The notes below the pieces were generated by a model. That model saw nothing but the letters and a program-made list of their open reading frames with translations. It did no database searches and had not been told where the DNA came from. This document shows positions 12,042-22,872 of a stretch of DNA of 64,000 nucleotides, one piece after another. The stretch is from the NCBI GenBank assembly GCA_020080175.1, contig JAGHQL010000030.1, positions 1 through 64,000 on the forward strand, written 5' to 3'. Numbering within the stretch: the stretch's first letter is position 1; each line of letters starts with the position of its first letter. The DNA is from Glutinoglossum americanum. Taxonomy: Eukaryota; Ascomycota; Geoglossomycetes; Geoglossales; Geoglossaceae. The position numbers were made by a program, and so were the translations under genes.

Positions 12042-12579
12042 CTTTGCCGTGCCGTGCGTGAGGAAGTTGATATTTGGTGAGGTCGGGGTTGGCAGTGTTA
12101 AAGCAGAACCAACCCACTAAGTATAAAGCAAGCCAGCGGAAAGTCTAATTCTGAGGTCACCTGTTCTTCAGCTTACGGCAGATGCCTAGGGTCAGTATAT
12201 CGATGGATGTAGGCAAGGCATACTGATATCTATTAAATACAACTTCAATCTTATGCGGGTGTGTCAGGCCCTTCTGAGGTAGATATTGATTCCGACTATC
12301 CCGAATGTTGGTAGTACAGGGTTATAACTAGTTCATGAGAAAATGGAAAACCAAACGCCCGACAGCGACACAGAATGAATGTATCTGTTGCCCTGTCTAT
12401 AGCCAACTTCTGAACCATAGGAAGAGTTATTTAGGATGTGTTGCCCAATTTCTCATGCCGATAAGACCAACTAGCCCTCGAAACGGATCCTTGGGGATTT
12501 CGCGATGAACCACCCTGGCGGAACTACCCTTTACATGTCAAGTAACGAGTCCAACGCCATGAATCTTATCGATTTCATC
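12042..12579. other. Intergenic region, no gene seen
   Basis: About 540 bases between the start of the GIG1-family gene and the end of the U2AF gene, both on the minus strand. No open frame of note. Confidence 0.6.
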
Positions 12580-13321
12580 CTAATAGCGCTTCCTTGTCGG
12601 TTCCGGACTTGGACTACGAGTCAGACTCCTGTCATCTCTCCCTCTCGTTCTCAGCCACTTCTTCGTCGAGAGCTCTAATTCCCTATCTAGCTCGGGGCTT
12701 GGTTCCTTCCGATGAATGAAATTGCAGAAGCCTCCCCTTACACAACCCTCACCGCTATTTAGCCTGCAACATGCTTCTCGGAAGTCGGTGACTGGAGAAA
12801 GTTCACAATAGATCGGTCGCGCGGCATACCATCTGGAATTCAGCTCATCACAGGCCTTTTGTGCAGAATCTTCGTACTTGAAGCGTGCATAGACGTTGCC
12901 GATTAGATCTGCGACCCCCTGTCAGCAATTATAAAGTTGCCAAAGAGGCAATAAAGGAATAGACTCACGATCATTGTTATTATCGCATACAACTACCTCT
13001 TCGACTTCTCCGTATTTACACATCTCACACCAGAAATCTTCATAAAACGCGTCAAAGTGGTTTTGCAGCTGACTGGCGTTCATCTTGTTTTTGGGATCGA
13101 AAGCAGGGTTCTGATACAGGTTCGGAAGGAGAATAGTTTGTGAATAAGATGGTTTTACGTGTTTCCGTGAACAACGATCGCCATGTCGACATGCGCCAAT
13201 CTTGTAGTAGAAAGAGCAGTTGACCTTTGAGGAATATCAGTACTGATTCTTGGAGGCTGAGGAAATTTTCACGAACCTTGTCTTGTTCTGTCCCAAAGAT
13301 GGAGGCTAAATAGTTTGCCAT
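12580..13321 (-). CDS. U2AF1: U2AF small subunit (U2AF35/U2AF23)
   Basis: Splicing factor that recognises the 3' splice-site AG and pairs with the large U2AF subunit in the nucleus. Three exons: 13277-13321, 12969-13224 and 12580-12908, with introns of 52 and 60 bases; 209 residues. It begins MANYLASIFGTEQDKVNCSF, the invariant family start. The first CCCH zinc finger is CSFYYKIGACRHGDRCSRKH. A U2AF-homology RRM follows (VVVCDNNNDHLIGNVYARF). The second CCCH finger is CCRLNSGEGCVRGGFCNFIH. The RS tail is short (SLTRSPSPEPTRKRY), much as in fission yeast rather than the long animal tail. Residues for both zinc sites are present. Confidence 0.96.
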
Positions 13322-13697
13322 ACCAAAGGCCGTATTTCGGAGATTCCGTATTCGAATTGGCGATGGGCTAAAGTAATAAGGGTTTTGTCTGCGTAGGCAG
13401 GTGGCAAGAAAGCCGCCTAGGTTGGAAATGAAATGTGAAGATCGGCTTACTAATACATACTTAGACCCAAGGATCCTTCGAGAATAACCATCATATCTCA
13501 TCCTACGCTCAGAAGTATGAAGTATTCAGTTAATTCCTATGAATGTGTATGTACATGCACAATTAAGTACAAGCTGCACTTAATAGCACTAGAAAATATA
13601 TTCCTTGCACGAGCAAGCTTTTAAAGTATGCTTCATGCCAGCTCTCTGTTGCTTTCCTTGAGTTGTTCATATTCCATTCCAACTGTTGTTTTAAATG
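13322..13697. other. Intergenic region, no gene seen
   Basis: About 380 AT-rich bases between the U2AF start and the proposed end of the DUF4185 gene. It should hold the U2AF promoter. Confidence 0.5.
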
Positions 13698-15638
13698 TTA
13701 GATTCGATTGTCCAGCGGTGAGGATTCACCTCCCCCTGGCGCGATTCCTATCTCAAGACCTCCGCCCTCCTTATACCGTACAAACGGTATATTGCGTGGT
13801 GTCGTTGGCTCTAGTTCTCCCCCCATCTTGCGAGAGAAGACGCCCGTCACCGACTTGCCCCAAGCAAGGAATCTGGTCCTCAAACATGCAGACTTCAACC
13901 TAGCAGTTTGTGTTACAATCCTATCTGCCCTAGCTTTCTGCCTCTTGCTTATAGTTCTGTCAAGAAATTCAATAGCATCCTCCACTGCTTTTTCATTAAC
14001 GCTCTCCACCATAAGGTGGAGTTTCTGAGGCTGCCACTGCATCGGTTCGACTTGAGCAGGGTAGAGGACTCCACGTTGCTCAATATTTAGTGAAGAACCA
14101 ACCAGCTTCTTGATGACGCCTTGAAGGGCGCTGACATAAAGTCTTATATCCACTGGTAAGTCGTTTATAAAGTATACTGCGCTGTATTTGCTTGTCGCAT
14201 CTAGGATACCACGTCAGTCCGGCTTAATCGCGGGGGATCTGAGGTGGTCACCTCACATACCTTTGTCAATTGGAGAATACAGCTTATCCTCCATTTCAAA
14301 CACCAACTTCGCTGCTACCACACCTCCAGGCCAATGCTCGCTCCAGGTAACCATAAACTCTCCTTCTGATTCTTCAAACGCCCATGGGTGAGGGTACATT
14401 GTGTACCTATACCCCTCAGGTCCGCCTATGTCAACCGCATCTGCAATGTGAGTAAATTCCCATGGTCCTTGTGGCGCGCTTGCCCATCCCATGATTATCT
14501 TACTATCAGCAAAGTTGTTACAGCCAACGAACAAATAGTTAGCATTATGGCAGGGATGGAAAAGCTTCGACCTGAACACTCCTCCTTGGGCATATCCGGA
14601 CATGATTGGCTTGGCGCAATTAGGGTTTTTGTTAAACTGCTCGCCATCAAAATATTCATATGCTGACTTCGCATAAGCCCCTTTTGTTTCCGGGTGGCGA
14701 GCTTTGATTCGACCGATATAAACTTCGAAATCGCGGTTACCGTAAAGGTATATATATCCATCGTTATCAAGGAGGGCGGAGAATGCTCCCCAACGGATTT
14801 CATTAGGCTAAATTACCCGTTTAGCCACTAACTTACCTAACACAGTTGCTGGGGACAGTTGAACTCACTCCGAACACTTTGTCATGAAGTAAGTGGCAAA
14901 CGGGACGGAATTCATCCTTCTGTTTTTCTTCGATCTGAACTCGAGCCACGCCGGTACCGCGATGGGAGCATACTCCCCCTTCTTGCTGTTGAGATGTCAA
15001 TTGGCAGTACTTCAAACAAGGGCTATTGCTTGACTACCCACAACTTCACCTCGCTCATACCATAAGACGCCAGTGCCAGGGGAAACCTCGACAATGCCTC
15101 CAAAGCTCCAGATCACCATACGTTTTTTTTGTGCCGCATGTTCATCATTGAATTTGAGATCTTGGAGGTTATATGGTATGAATTGGTCGACCAAGCCATT
15201 TGGTGCAACGTCCTCGTATTTAGAGTACAGCGGGCCTTTTGTGGTGGTGAGGACAGCAATTGTATTGCTCACTAGGCCCACGAACTCGTCCTCTAGGTTC
15301 TTGCAGAATGTGTCGCCAAACTGATAGTACACAAGGCCACCAAATACCGAAGAGCGGCCAATATCGCGAGAGAACTTAGCGGCACTCCCTGCGGGTGAGT
15401 ATTAGCAGACTGTTTATTGGTGTTACGCCATCTAATGGCCACATGAGGTGGGGAGGAGAGGGCAACTACAGTCTGTAAGGCGCCCAAGTACCTGGGTCGT
15501 GACAACCGTTGGCGGAAATGTTGCATATAGGCGGTTGGGGCCGTCAACAAAGTGGTGGAAAATCTTCTTATTGATCTTGGCTGGATCCTTCAAGAGGTAT
15601 TGCGGTTTCGGTGAGACAGGAGAACTGAGGGCTGCCAT
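13698..15638 (-). CDS. DUF4185 beta-propeller protein with possible C-terminal extension
   Basis: Proposed exons: 15470-15638, 15042-15388, 14869-14985, 14261-14807 and 13698-14200; 560 residues. DUF4185 marks are clear: FSRDIGRSSVFGG and YYQFGDTFCKN, then VIWSFGGIVEVSPGTGVLWY, CSHRGTGVARVQ and VFGPNEIRWGAFSALL. The fold is a five-bladed propeller related to glycosidase-like proteins; no activity is established. There is no obvious signal peptide. Without the last intron (donor GTATGT at 14260) the protein would stop at 14253 with 427 residues. With it, 168 more residues follow, including a KH-like stretch (VIKKLVGSS, then KLHLMVESVNEKAVEDAIEF). The donors at 15469 and 15041 are less certain. 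Confidence 0.72.
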
Positions 15639-16153
15639 TGCTGCGAGCGGTTTATAAATTTCCCCTAGAAATTACCCCCGTGTTGGTATTACTCACGCAG
15701 GTTGCTTAAAGTCTTGCGCTTTGCGGTGTGGAGAAACAGCTGAGAACAAGGAAGGGCTTGGAATGGTGCTTCTTGCGTTTCTATACCATCGGCCAGCAAC
15801 TGGGTGGCTGGGAACTCAGCCCACCGCTTCTCCTTGATAGCTTTTTCCGTTTTTGGCTCGTGTGGGAGCCCTAATGCCCTAATGACTACAACCGAAAGTG
15901 GAAGCCAAAACTCGGTTATCAAGGGGGGGTTAAGGGCCTTGAGACTTAACACAACGTTCCCCACAGAATGGACCCAATAAAATAGAACTAATTGTCAGTT
16001 TTGGTTCCTTATTGAGTTGGGCCCAGTTGCCCCTTCTCTCTTTGGGTTGATGCGTGCTTTCAGCCACTTAGGGTTAACTTTGATATTCCTCACGATACAT
16101 CGCATATGTTTACAAACATCAGAGCCTTTAGTGGATACGAACCACAAGAAAAG
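15639..16153. other. Divergent intergenic region, no gene seen
   Basis: About 515 bases between the starts of the DUF4185 gene and the methyltransferase gene. It could serve as a shared promoter; nothing else was recognised. Confidence 0.5.
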
Positions 16154-17730
16154 ATGGATCCACCAAGTGTCCGCTGTTCTAAACCCCACTCCCATCCGCA
16201 CAACATTACTAACTTGGTTCAAGGAGCTACCGCCGCCAGCGCACGCCCTAGCAGGCCAGCTAGGCCCACCAGTCGAGCTAGACCCTGATTCTGCTTTCGA
16301 GGATGACTCGTGAGGCCACCACCCGGAGAACCCAACTACAGCCTACTTACAATATCATCAACAGGGAGAGTTTTACGAGCTCATTAGGGCCAGAGAGCTA
16401 CAACTTCCAATTTGAGAATGGCAGAAGATACCATGCATTTCATGCTGGGGAATATTTGTGCCTAACTACCCCCTTTGTTATGGTACTTGAATTCGTCTCT
16501 AATCTAGGTAACAAAAAGGAGGCCGAATGACCAGAAACAAATCGAAGCTGAGAGGATTGCGTAAGTCTCTCGGTGAAGCAGAATTCAAGATGCTCTCTCA
16601 CCGTAACCAAAAGTCACCGTTTATACCTCTTGACGCTTGATGGCCGGCTCTGCCTTGCCCCATTTGCTCCTCCACATGTTAGTTCACCAATGGCCACTCA
16701 TCCCAACTTAACAGCTCATGCAAATATAGCAAAGACTAAGTGGTACATACTTGAGTCTAGAGAGTCCTTGATGTTGGCACTGGAGCCGGAAGTTGGGCAG
16801 TGTATACCCGCAATCCTGGCATCCATCGTATAATGTTCAGTGTTATTCTAACGGGTGAGCAGTGACTTCGCAACAAAATACCCAAGTGCGGCCGTTCTAG
16901 GCATGGACTTATCACCAATTCAAGATGTCTTCATCCCACCGAATCTTAGATTCGAGATTGTTGATTTCTGCGACGTATGGTCTTACTCCGAAAGCACCTT
17001 CGACTTGATTTTCTTACGAGGACTGGATGGCAGCGTGCTTGACTGGCCTAGGCTCTACACAGAGGTATATAGGTACGCCCGTGTTAGATCCTTCTAGAGA
17101 ATATAGAGCGAATCTAACAAAACAAAGGGCTCTCAAACCTGGCGCGTATATCGAGCATTCTGAAATTTGCATTGAGCTTAAGTCGGACGACGAAACGATT
17201 ACCCCTGAGCACATCTTTGGAAGGTGGGGTAATACACTGCTTGAGGCCAGCTACGCACATGGGAAACCCCTAGGCATCGCCAACCAAACCAAAGAACTCA
17301 TGGAGGTTGGTGGGTTTGTGGAAATTGTAGAGCGGAGGTTCGAATGGCCTATCGGAAGGTGGAGCCAAGGAGAGAAACTTAGACAGTTTGGGAGATTGAA
17401 CAGAAAGCATTGGAAGCAAAGTATAGAGGGATGGTCCATAGCGCTACTGACCAGGGCCCTGAAGGTATGCATTATAGGTCCCTTTTGGTTGTGTTTCCTG
17501 ACCGAAGCCTTGTATTACGATTAGTGGTCTATCCCACAAGTAAGGGAGTTTCTACGAGAGATGGAAGAGGGCCTTAAGGATACCAACATTCATGCCTATC
17601 ACGAGGTGTAAGTCCAGTGCCAATGCTCATACATGGGTGAAGCAGCAATCTTATGATGACTGGCCTCAGCACGATTGTATATGGGCGAAAGCCCGAGTCA
17701 GGGTCAGAAACCGGGTCTGAAGAACCCTAA
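16154..17730 (+). CDS. LaeA-like SAM-dependent methyltransferase
   Basis: Ten short exons: 16154-16168, 16224-16309, 16365-16457, 16522-16560, 16614-16677, 16761-16801, 16863-17072, 17128-17464, 17525-17607 and 17670-17730. Introns are 53-83 bases; 342 residues. Without splicing the locus looks like a broken gene, but every join restores the family sequence. Landmarks: NGRRYHAFHAGEYLPND, LLTLDGRLCLAP, SAM-binding motif I VLDVGTGAGSWAVDFA, PSAAVLGMDLSPIQ, DWPRLYTEVYRALKPGAYIE, and the C-terminal IVYGRKPE. This matches the TAM/LaeA-like group common in moulds. Substrate and pathway are unknown, and no biosynthetic cluster is adjacent. The first exon (MDPPS) is the weak point, because its donor GTCCGC is poor. 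Confidence 0.82.
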
Positions 17731-18079
17731 GTAAGATTAACAGATTTGGTATGCCCCCCTCATGACGCCAGTCCATCCCCTAAAACAAGGGCATGTTCAA
17801 CGCCAACAGTTTGACCACATGTCTGTGTTACTGTATTCTTTATCATGTCGTGAACTTTCCTATATTGATAGCACTGGTGGTCTCGATTGGCTGCAGTTTG
17901 ACAGCTTGTGATCGCGCAAAACATAATGAGAACCGGATTATCAAACCAAGAGCTTTTATTCGACGCTTCACCATGAGAAAAAGATAACATTGTAATACCC
18001 AACAACCCAACAGTCTCCAAAGTTCATGACGAACTTTCGGTTCTTAGATCTCCCAACCCCTCACATGGGAAGAGTGAGA
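17731..18079. other. Convergent intergenic region, no gene seen
   Basis: About 350 bases between the 3' ends of the methyltransferase and GFA-domain genes. Probably the two 3' untranslated regions. Confidence 0.55.
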
Positions 18080-18680
18080 TTACATCTCCGTCTTGGCAAC
18101 CTCTGGAAGCCATGACAGACGCGCTCTGCCGTAAACCTCGAGAGTGGGCTTGAAGTCCTGGCCTCCTTCTGCGAATATCGTGCGGGCGATAAGCTGGTCT
18201 CCCAATGCGGTCTGATGATGGTATACGTGCGAGGTGCAGTTTGGGCAGTAGTAACAGTGCACAGGCTTGCCTGGTAGGCGAGGCACCATGTTCAGCTTGA
18301 CCCGTGCCGGAGAGCAAGCAAGCAAGAGAATGGTGATGCGTACCGGAGTCACCCGCGTATGTGTAAACCTTGAGATCATCTTTCCCCTTAGTGACATTGA
18401 TGGCGTCCTATTTTCCGAGGGAAAGAGAAAGGAGAAAGATGCGGTCAGTTTCGTCCATAAACCATATCTTTTTGTTTTTGTGTTCCAATTGGAAGGGTTC
18501 TGAGAGAAGGTCTTGAGGTTCGAATTGGTAGTTTACCTTGGGCACAATCAGATTGAAGGTATAGGCGCCGCCGCCTAGGAGCTTGCAGGCGTTGCAATGA
18601 CAGAGGACGTGTTCAGGGGCGTCAAGCGTTAGGGTCCATTCTGTTTGGCCGCAGTGGCAGTGTGCGGGGTAGGTTGTCAT
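18080..18680 (-). CDS. GFA/CENP-V-domain zinc protein
   Basis: Three exons: 18537-18680, 18344-18407 and 18080-18270, with introns of 129 and 73 bases; 132 residues, the usual length for a single GFA domain. Zinc-ligand cysteines are seen in HCHCGQ, CHCNACK and YYCPNCTSH. KPVHCYYCPNC and VYHHQT are typical of the fungal branch. The family is named for glutathione-dependent formaldehyde activation, but most fungal members are uncharacterised, so the reaction is not assigned. No targeting signal. It converges with the methyltransferase gene. Confidence 0.88.
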
Positions 18681-20041
18681 TGCAGGTTCCTTTGATGGAG
18701 TTTCTCGCTGGAAAGGGTTGATTTAATCTGGGCAGTAAACCGAAAGATACCGATCTCTTGAACAGTGCAAAAGGACACCCATTGTTTCTGTGCCCTACTT
18801 TCCTTTTATATAGGACTGCCGTGGGGACATAGTTCTAGCCCCTCACTTTGTCAGAGGTAGGTAATGCGCGGGAAGATAACGCCGCGAACACTGCCTCCTT
18901 GTATCCACCCGTCCGATTGGAGGCATAGCGAGGATATGTGACCGCAAACGAGAACGTGGGGGCTTTGCGGTTCAGTCGGTTACACCCGGAGCAAGGTGAC
19001 GAAAGAGGAAGTTAGAGATATAACCCGCAGCATCTGTAGTGATCCTTGCTTATGTGAAATCCTCCTTCTTGACGTTGGCATAGAAATACCGGTACATAAA
19101 AGCCTAGATCGAAGCAAGCCAGACCTAGAGGCGGTTCCTCGGCGGAATTGGCTGCATACGGGACAGCGGTTCCTAAGACGGAAGGCCAGTAGTCAGAGGC
19201 CCCTCACGTGTTGCCTCGAACACGAGATATGGCCAAACTCCAAGCTCCCTCTGCTGAGGATAACTGGAGTGGGATCTACTGAGCGGGACGGGACAACTAC
19301 TTGATCGGGTGTAGTTTGTGTAAGTGTCCGCTCCAAACCCTCAGCATATGTTTGCCCGGCCAACGGCAGCTCTCTCAACAAGAAAGGTATCGCCACTCCC
19401 TTCAATTATCAAGGAAACTGAACTGAAACCTGCAGAGCTAGTTCCGGAGGTAGGGAGACGAGGATTGGATGAACCCAATAAAAAGAAAAGCCTGCGGCAC
19501 CGAGACTCAAACCAGCAGCGAAAGTGAAAGGTTCTGTGCTTCTCCACTGATGTCCCTTCTATCTACGTCACTCGGCCCTAACTGGAGAACATGTGCCGGA
19601 TACTAGGCCTTTTACACTACGTAACGGGGAAAATCGCTTTTACTGTGAACAGCCGGATCTATAGCTTTACTGGTTAAACTGGACAACCCGCATGAAGCCC
19701 GCGAATCCGTGAGACCTGCTGGAGGACGCCCATCCAATAAGTACCATTTCCACTACCGCTCTAGGATAGTTCACACAGAACAACCCTGCCGACCCCACTC
19801 CTTCCCTTACTGATTAATGAACTCGCACGTGGAGCCGGACCGGGAGGAAAGCCCCTTCTCCCGGCCTAGACAGCATATGTGCACATTGAGAGAGAAGGAA
19901 GATCTATGCCTATCCATAGCCTGCTAGAAGATACAGAAATTGAAACGCTCCCGCCAGAGAGGAAGAAAGTACAGAGGGTCCATTCGCCCTCCGAGGACTA
20001 GCAACTAAACCAACAAAAAGCACTAGGGATAGCAAAACCCC
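18681..20041. other. Intergenic region, no gene seen
   Basis: About 1.4 kb between two minus-strand genes. It should include the promoter of the GFA gene. Small open frames around 18996-19550 show no family resemblance. Confidence 0.5.
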
Positions 20042-21208
20042 TTACACCGACCCCGAGACGACCAGCCCTGTCCCCCCCGCCACCCTCCCCAACTTCTCCG
20101 TCCCCATCCTCTTCTTAAACGCCCAAACGACCCAGCTCCAAACCCTCCGCCCAGCAACGATCCCCGTACCTTTACTCCTCCCCACCGTCAATAGGATCAT
20201 CTGCGTAGTCGACGGCAAGTACTCTTTCATCGCCGCCTCTCCACCCTCACCCGTCAGCAGCGCATCCAGGTTCCCAGCAAGATGCACGGCTTGGTCTTCC
20301 GTGTGCTTGATCTGCTTGGATTCGATGCCGGTGCAGTCGCCGACCGCGAAGACGGTGTTGCGTGGGGTGGAGGGGACGCGGAGGTAGGCGTCTGTGAAAA
20401 CGTCGTGGGTGGTGGGGGAGAGGAGTTGCGGGGGGAGGAAGGAGGTATTGGGTTTGAGGCCTGTGGTGGGGATGTAGAGGTCTGCGAGGAGGGTTTTGCC
20501 AGTTGAGAGGGTGAGTTCTGTCTGTGCGTCGCTGTGGGGGCTCGCGGCTGTGACTTTGGTGTTTGGTATTATTTCGACGTCGAGTTTACGGAGTTCGTTC
20601 TCAGCGAATGCGCCGACGTCCTTACGGAGAGACGGAAGCACATGCTCGCTATTCGTGATCAGCGTGATTGACTTCCCCTTTCCATAGTACTCAAACCCCA
20701 ATTCGCCTGCCACCTCAACCCCCGTAGTGCCGGCGCCACCAACCACTATCGATGTAGACTCTGCGACACGTTTCTGTAACCCGTGGAGCCTCTCTAGAGT
20801 ATCCTTATAGGATCCTTCTTGCTTAAGCGGCATGTGTTCCGCAGACGAAGCGCCAGTAGCTATGACGAGGATATCATAATGGAGCGTCTCCAGTGGGCCG
20901 GCGTTAGTCTTGACAACTACAGCAGTCTTCTCGACGTCGACAGCCGAGGCAGCACCCTCGATGAAGCTGAAGCTCTCTTTGGGGTATTTCTCGAAACCCT
21001 GAAGGATGGGCTGGAAGAGCTGGTCGTCGGCGAAGAGGCCAGGGATAATGCCTCGTGGGGATGCCATGTTCCAGAAGAGATGGGTGGAGGGGGAGACAAG
21101 GACAACCTTGAAGTTTTGAGCTTTGGAGTAAGTGTGTTTAAGAAGCTTGTGGGCAACGGTGAGGCCGGCGTAGGAGGCACCGAGGATGACGATTGTCTTG
21201 TTGGACAT
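20042..21208 (-). CDS. AIF/AMID-like FAD-dependent oxidoreductase
   Basis: Single exon, 388 residues, ATG at 21208. The N-terminal FAD-binding Rossmann motif is TIVILGASYAGLTVAHKL, with a Ser at one glycine position, as in AMID/FSP1-type proteins. A second dinucleotide fold, SIVVGGAGTTGVEVAGEL, lies near residues 152-169. The closing FAD contact is NTVFAVGDCTG near 288-298. Such proteins oxidise NAD(P)H and pass electrons to quinones or similar acceptors. There is no clear mitochondrial leader or transmembrane span, so a cytosolic or peripheral membrane place is likely. Roles in cell death or quinone reduction are known for animal relatives only. The gene is notably GC-rich at third positions. 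Confidence 0.88.
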   Translation of the reverse strand: MSNKTIVILGASYAGLTVAHKLLKHTYSKAQNFKVVLVSPSTHLFWNMASPRGIIPGLFADDQLFQPILQGFEKYPKESFSFIEGAASAVDVEKTAVVVKTNAGPLETLHYDILVIATGASSAEHMPLKQEGSYKDTLERLHGLQKRVAESTSIVVGGAGTTGVEVAGELGFEYYGKGKSITLITNSEHVLPSLRKDVGAFAENELRKLDVEIIPNTKVTAASPHSDAQTELTLSTGKTLLADLYIPTTGLKPNTSFLPPQLLSPTTHDVFTDAYLRVPSTPRNTVFAVGDCTGIESKQIKHTEDQAVHLAGNLDALLTGEGGEAAMKEYLPSTTQMILLTVGRSKGTGIVAGRRVWSWVVWAFKKRMGTEKLGRVAGGTGLVVSGSV

Positions 21209-21777
21209 CGTGAGTTAATACAGAGGTTTGATTGAGTATCTCTTAAACTTGTCGAAGTTAGGTTATAAATTGGAGCTTGAGAACAAAAACACAAGGGGTA
21301 AACAGCCAGATTTATATTGTTAAACCAGGCTAGAAGAATGCACTATAAACTAAGAGCCGAATGGAAACCGCAGAATTTGCATAGCATAAACGACAGGCTG
21401 AAACTTTCGTCCCCGTTCCATTATTAATAATATATCTTCAAATATGGCACCGGAATAAGTGAGTGGAAACGATGCAAAACGTGCAAGCTATCGGCCGACG
21501 CTTAATAAGCTAAATCACGTGTTATCTCGGCCGACCGAGATATATTGATAGAATACATGTGCCTAGGCCCATGCCTTCCGTTACACCTTGGAAAACTTAG
21601 ATCTCCTAGTATTGACTGGGGTGCTGGTCCGGGATAATTGTGACAGGCCCATCGATCTCCAGGATGCATCCATACAAAAAGGGTTTCACATTAAATATCA
21701 AATCCACCACCTAAGCATCAATTCGTTATACCTGGCCATTCTAACGGTTCGTCAGTGCGTATCTACCCGTCTCCATT
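21209..21777. other. Intergenic region, no gene seen
   Basis: About 570 bases, AT-rich toward the middle, upstream of the FAD oxidoreductase and downstream of the MOSC gene. Confidence 0.55.
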
Positions 21778-22872
21778 TCAAAGATACGTACCAAGCTTCG
21801 TCCTTTCCTTATTTCTCTTCGTCACAGTCGCCTCATCCCCCACAGTCACCTTTCTACCTGCTCCTCCTTTCCCCACAAACCCATACCTCCCAAAAATCGG
21901 GCTATACTTTGTTCCAGCATCAACTCTCCGATCCTTCATTAATTTCTTCAACACCGATCCCGACTCGCCGGCCCCTAGTTCTCCAGTGGCATAGTCGACG
22001 TTGATGCTCTGGCATCTTGCGCAGTTCTGTGTTAGAGGAACTTGGACCTTGTTGCCGTCATTGATACTGACGGTAAGTTCCCCCCAGAAGTCTTCATCCC
22101 AGGGGATAGGAGAGTCGGAGAGGACGATGTTGGGCCGGAATTTCGTGACGTCCATTTTTTCGTCCCCAGGGAGGCGGGAGGACACGTCGTCCAGCGAAGC
22201 CTCGGTGACGACGAGAAAGTGAGCTTCGTCCGCAAACGTGATATAGACTCCTTCTTGCTTTGCCATTCCAGGGAGCTGCAAGCTGTTCGTGATCGTCGAC
22301 AACCAGCCGCTGCTTTTCCCCTCCGCAGTACTCGATACGTTCGGAGATAGATTCCCCAAAACCGGCCGAAGATTACTCCCAAGATACACAAGAATGGCTT
22401 CGTACCCCAGACATCCCGAGAACCAGTCATTGTACTTAGCGCCCATGTTATAGGCCATAGCTGCGCTCTGGTATAGCGTTACCTTGACCTCCGCTAACCC
22501 TTCAGTTGTTGGCTGTAGCGGAATACCCAGGGACCTCTGCGATGCCTGGCTCTCGCTCGGCGCTCTATAGTGTACAAAAATCTCACCCGCGCTCTCAGCA
22601 GTCGGAAATTGGATCTCTGTGGTGAAGAGAGTCAGTTGAGGGACACGACCCACTTGCAGGTTCGTGAATTGCCCAGTTTCAGCGTCATCGACACGAAGGA
22701 GCATGAATGTGCGGTCATATTCAAAGCCATGCGATGTTAATTGAGCCTGAGATAGAGAAACGCCGCGGAGGGACTTTATGGGATAGATATATATCTGCGC
22801 AGTGTGTGTGACATTAAGCAACTTAGTATAAAGAGAAGGTATATCGACCTAACCTACCTGGCTGACCTTCAT
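21778..22872 (-). CDS. MOSC-domain protein (mARC-like)
   Basis: Two exons: a 15-base first exon 22858-22872 (MKVSQ) and 21778-22794, with a 63-base intron; 343 residues. MKVSQIYIYPIKSLRGV is the typical start of MOSC_N plus MOSC proteins. The main exon is open further upstream, but without an ATG, which supports the tiny first exon. MOSC domains carry the molybdenum cofactor, and here the candidate Mo-ligand cysteine is in QNCARCQSINVDY. FRPNIVLSDSPIPWDEDFW is the family core. Relatives reduce N-hydroxylated compounds together with cytochrome b5. No membrane anchor is visible, unlike animal mARC. Note that cnxG (Mo-cofactor synthesis) lies 23 kb away; linkage is probably chance. Confidence 0.87.

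Noticed and set aside
16303-17730. First reading of the methyltransferase locus as a pseudogene
   Set aside because: All stops and frame changes fall within GT-AG introns of normal length, and every join restores family sequence.
16154-18680. A possible secondary-metabolite cluster around the LaeA-like gene
   Set aside because: No polyketide synthase, peptide synthetase, terpene cyclase or P450 is present in the window.
19480-19520. GGTTTGAGTCT on the minus strand near a T-rich run
   Set aside because: No paired arms and no A-box; chance match.
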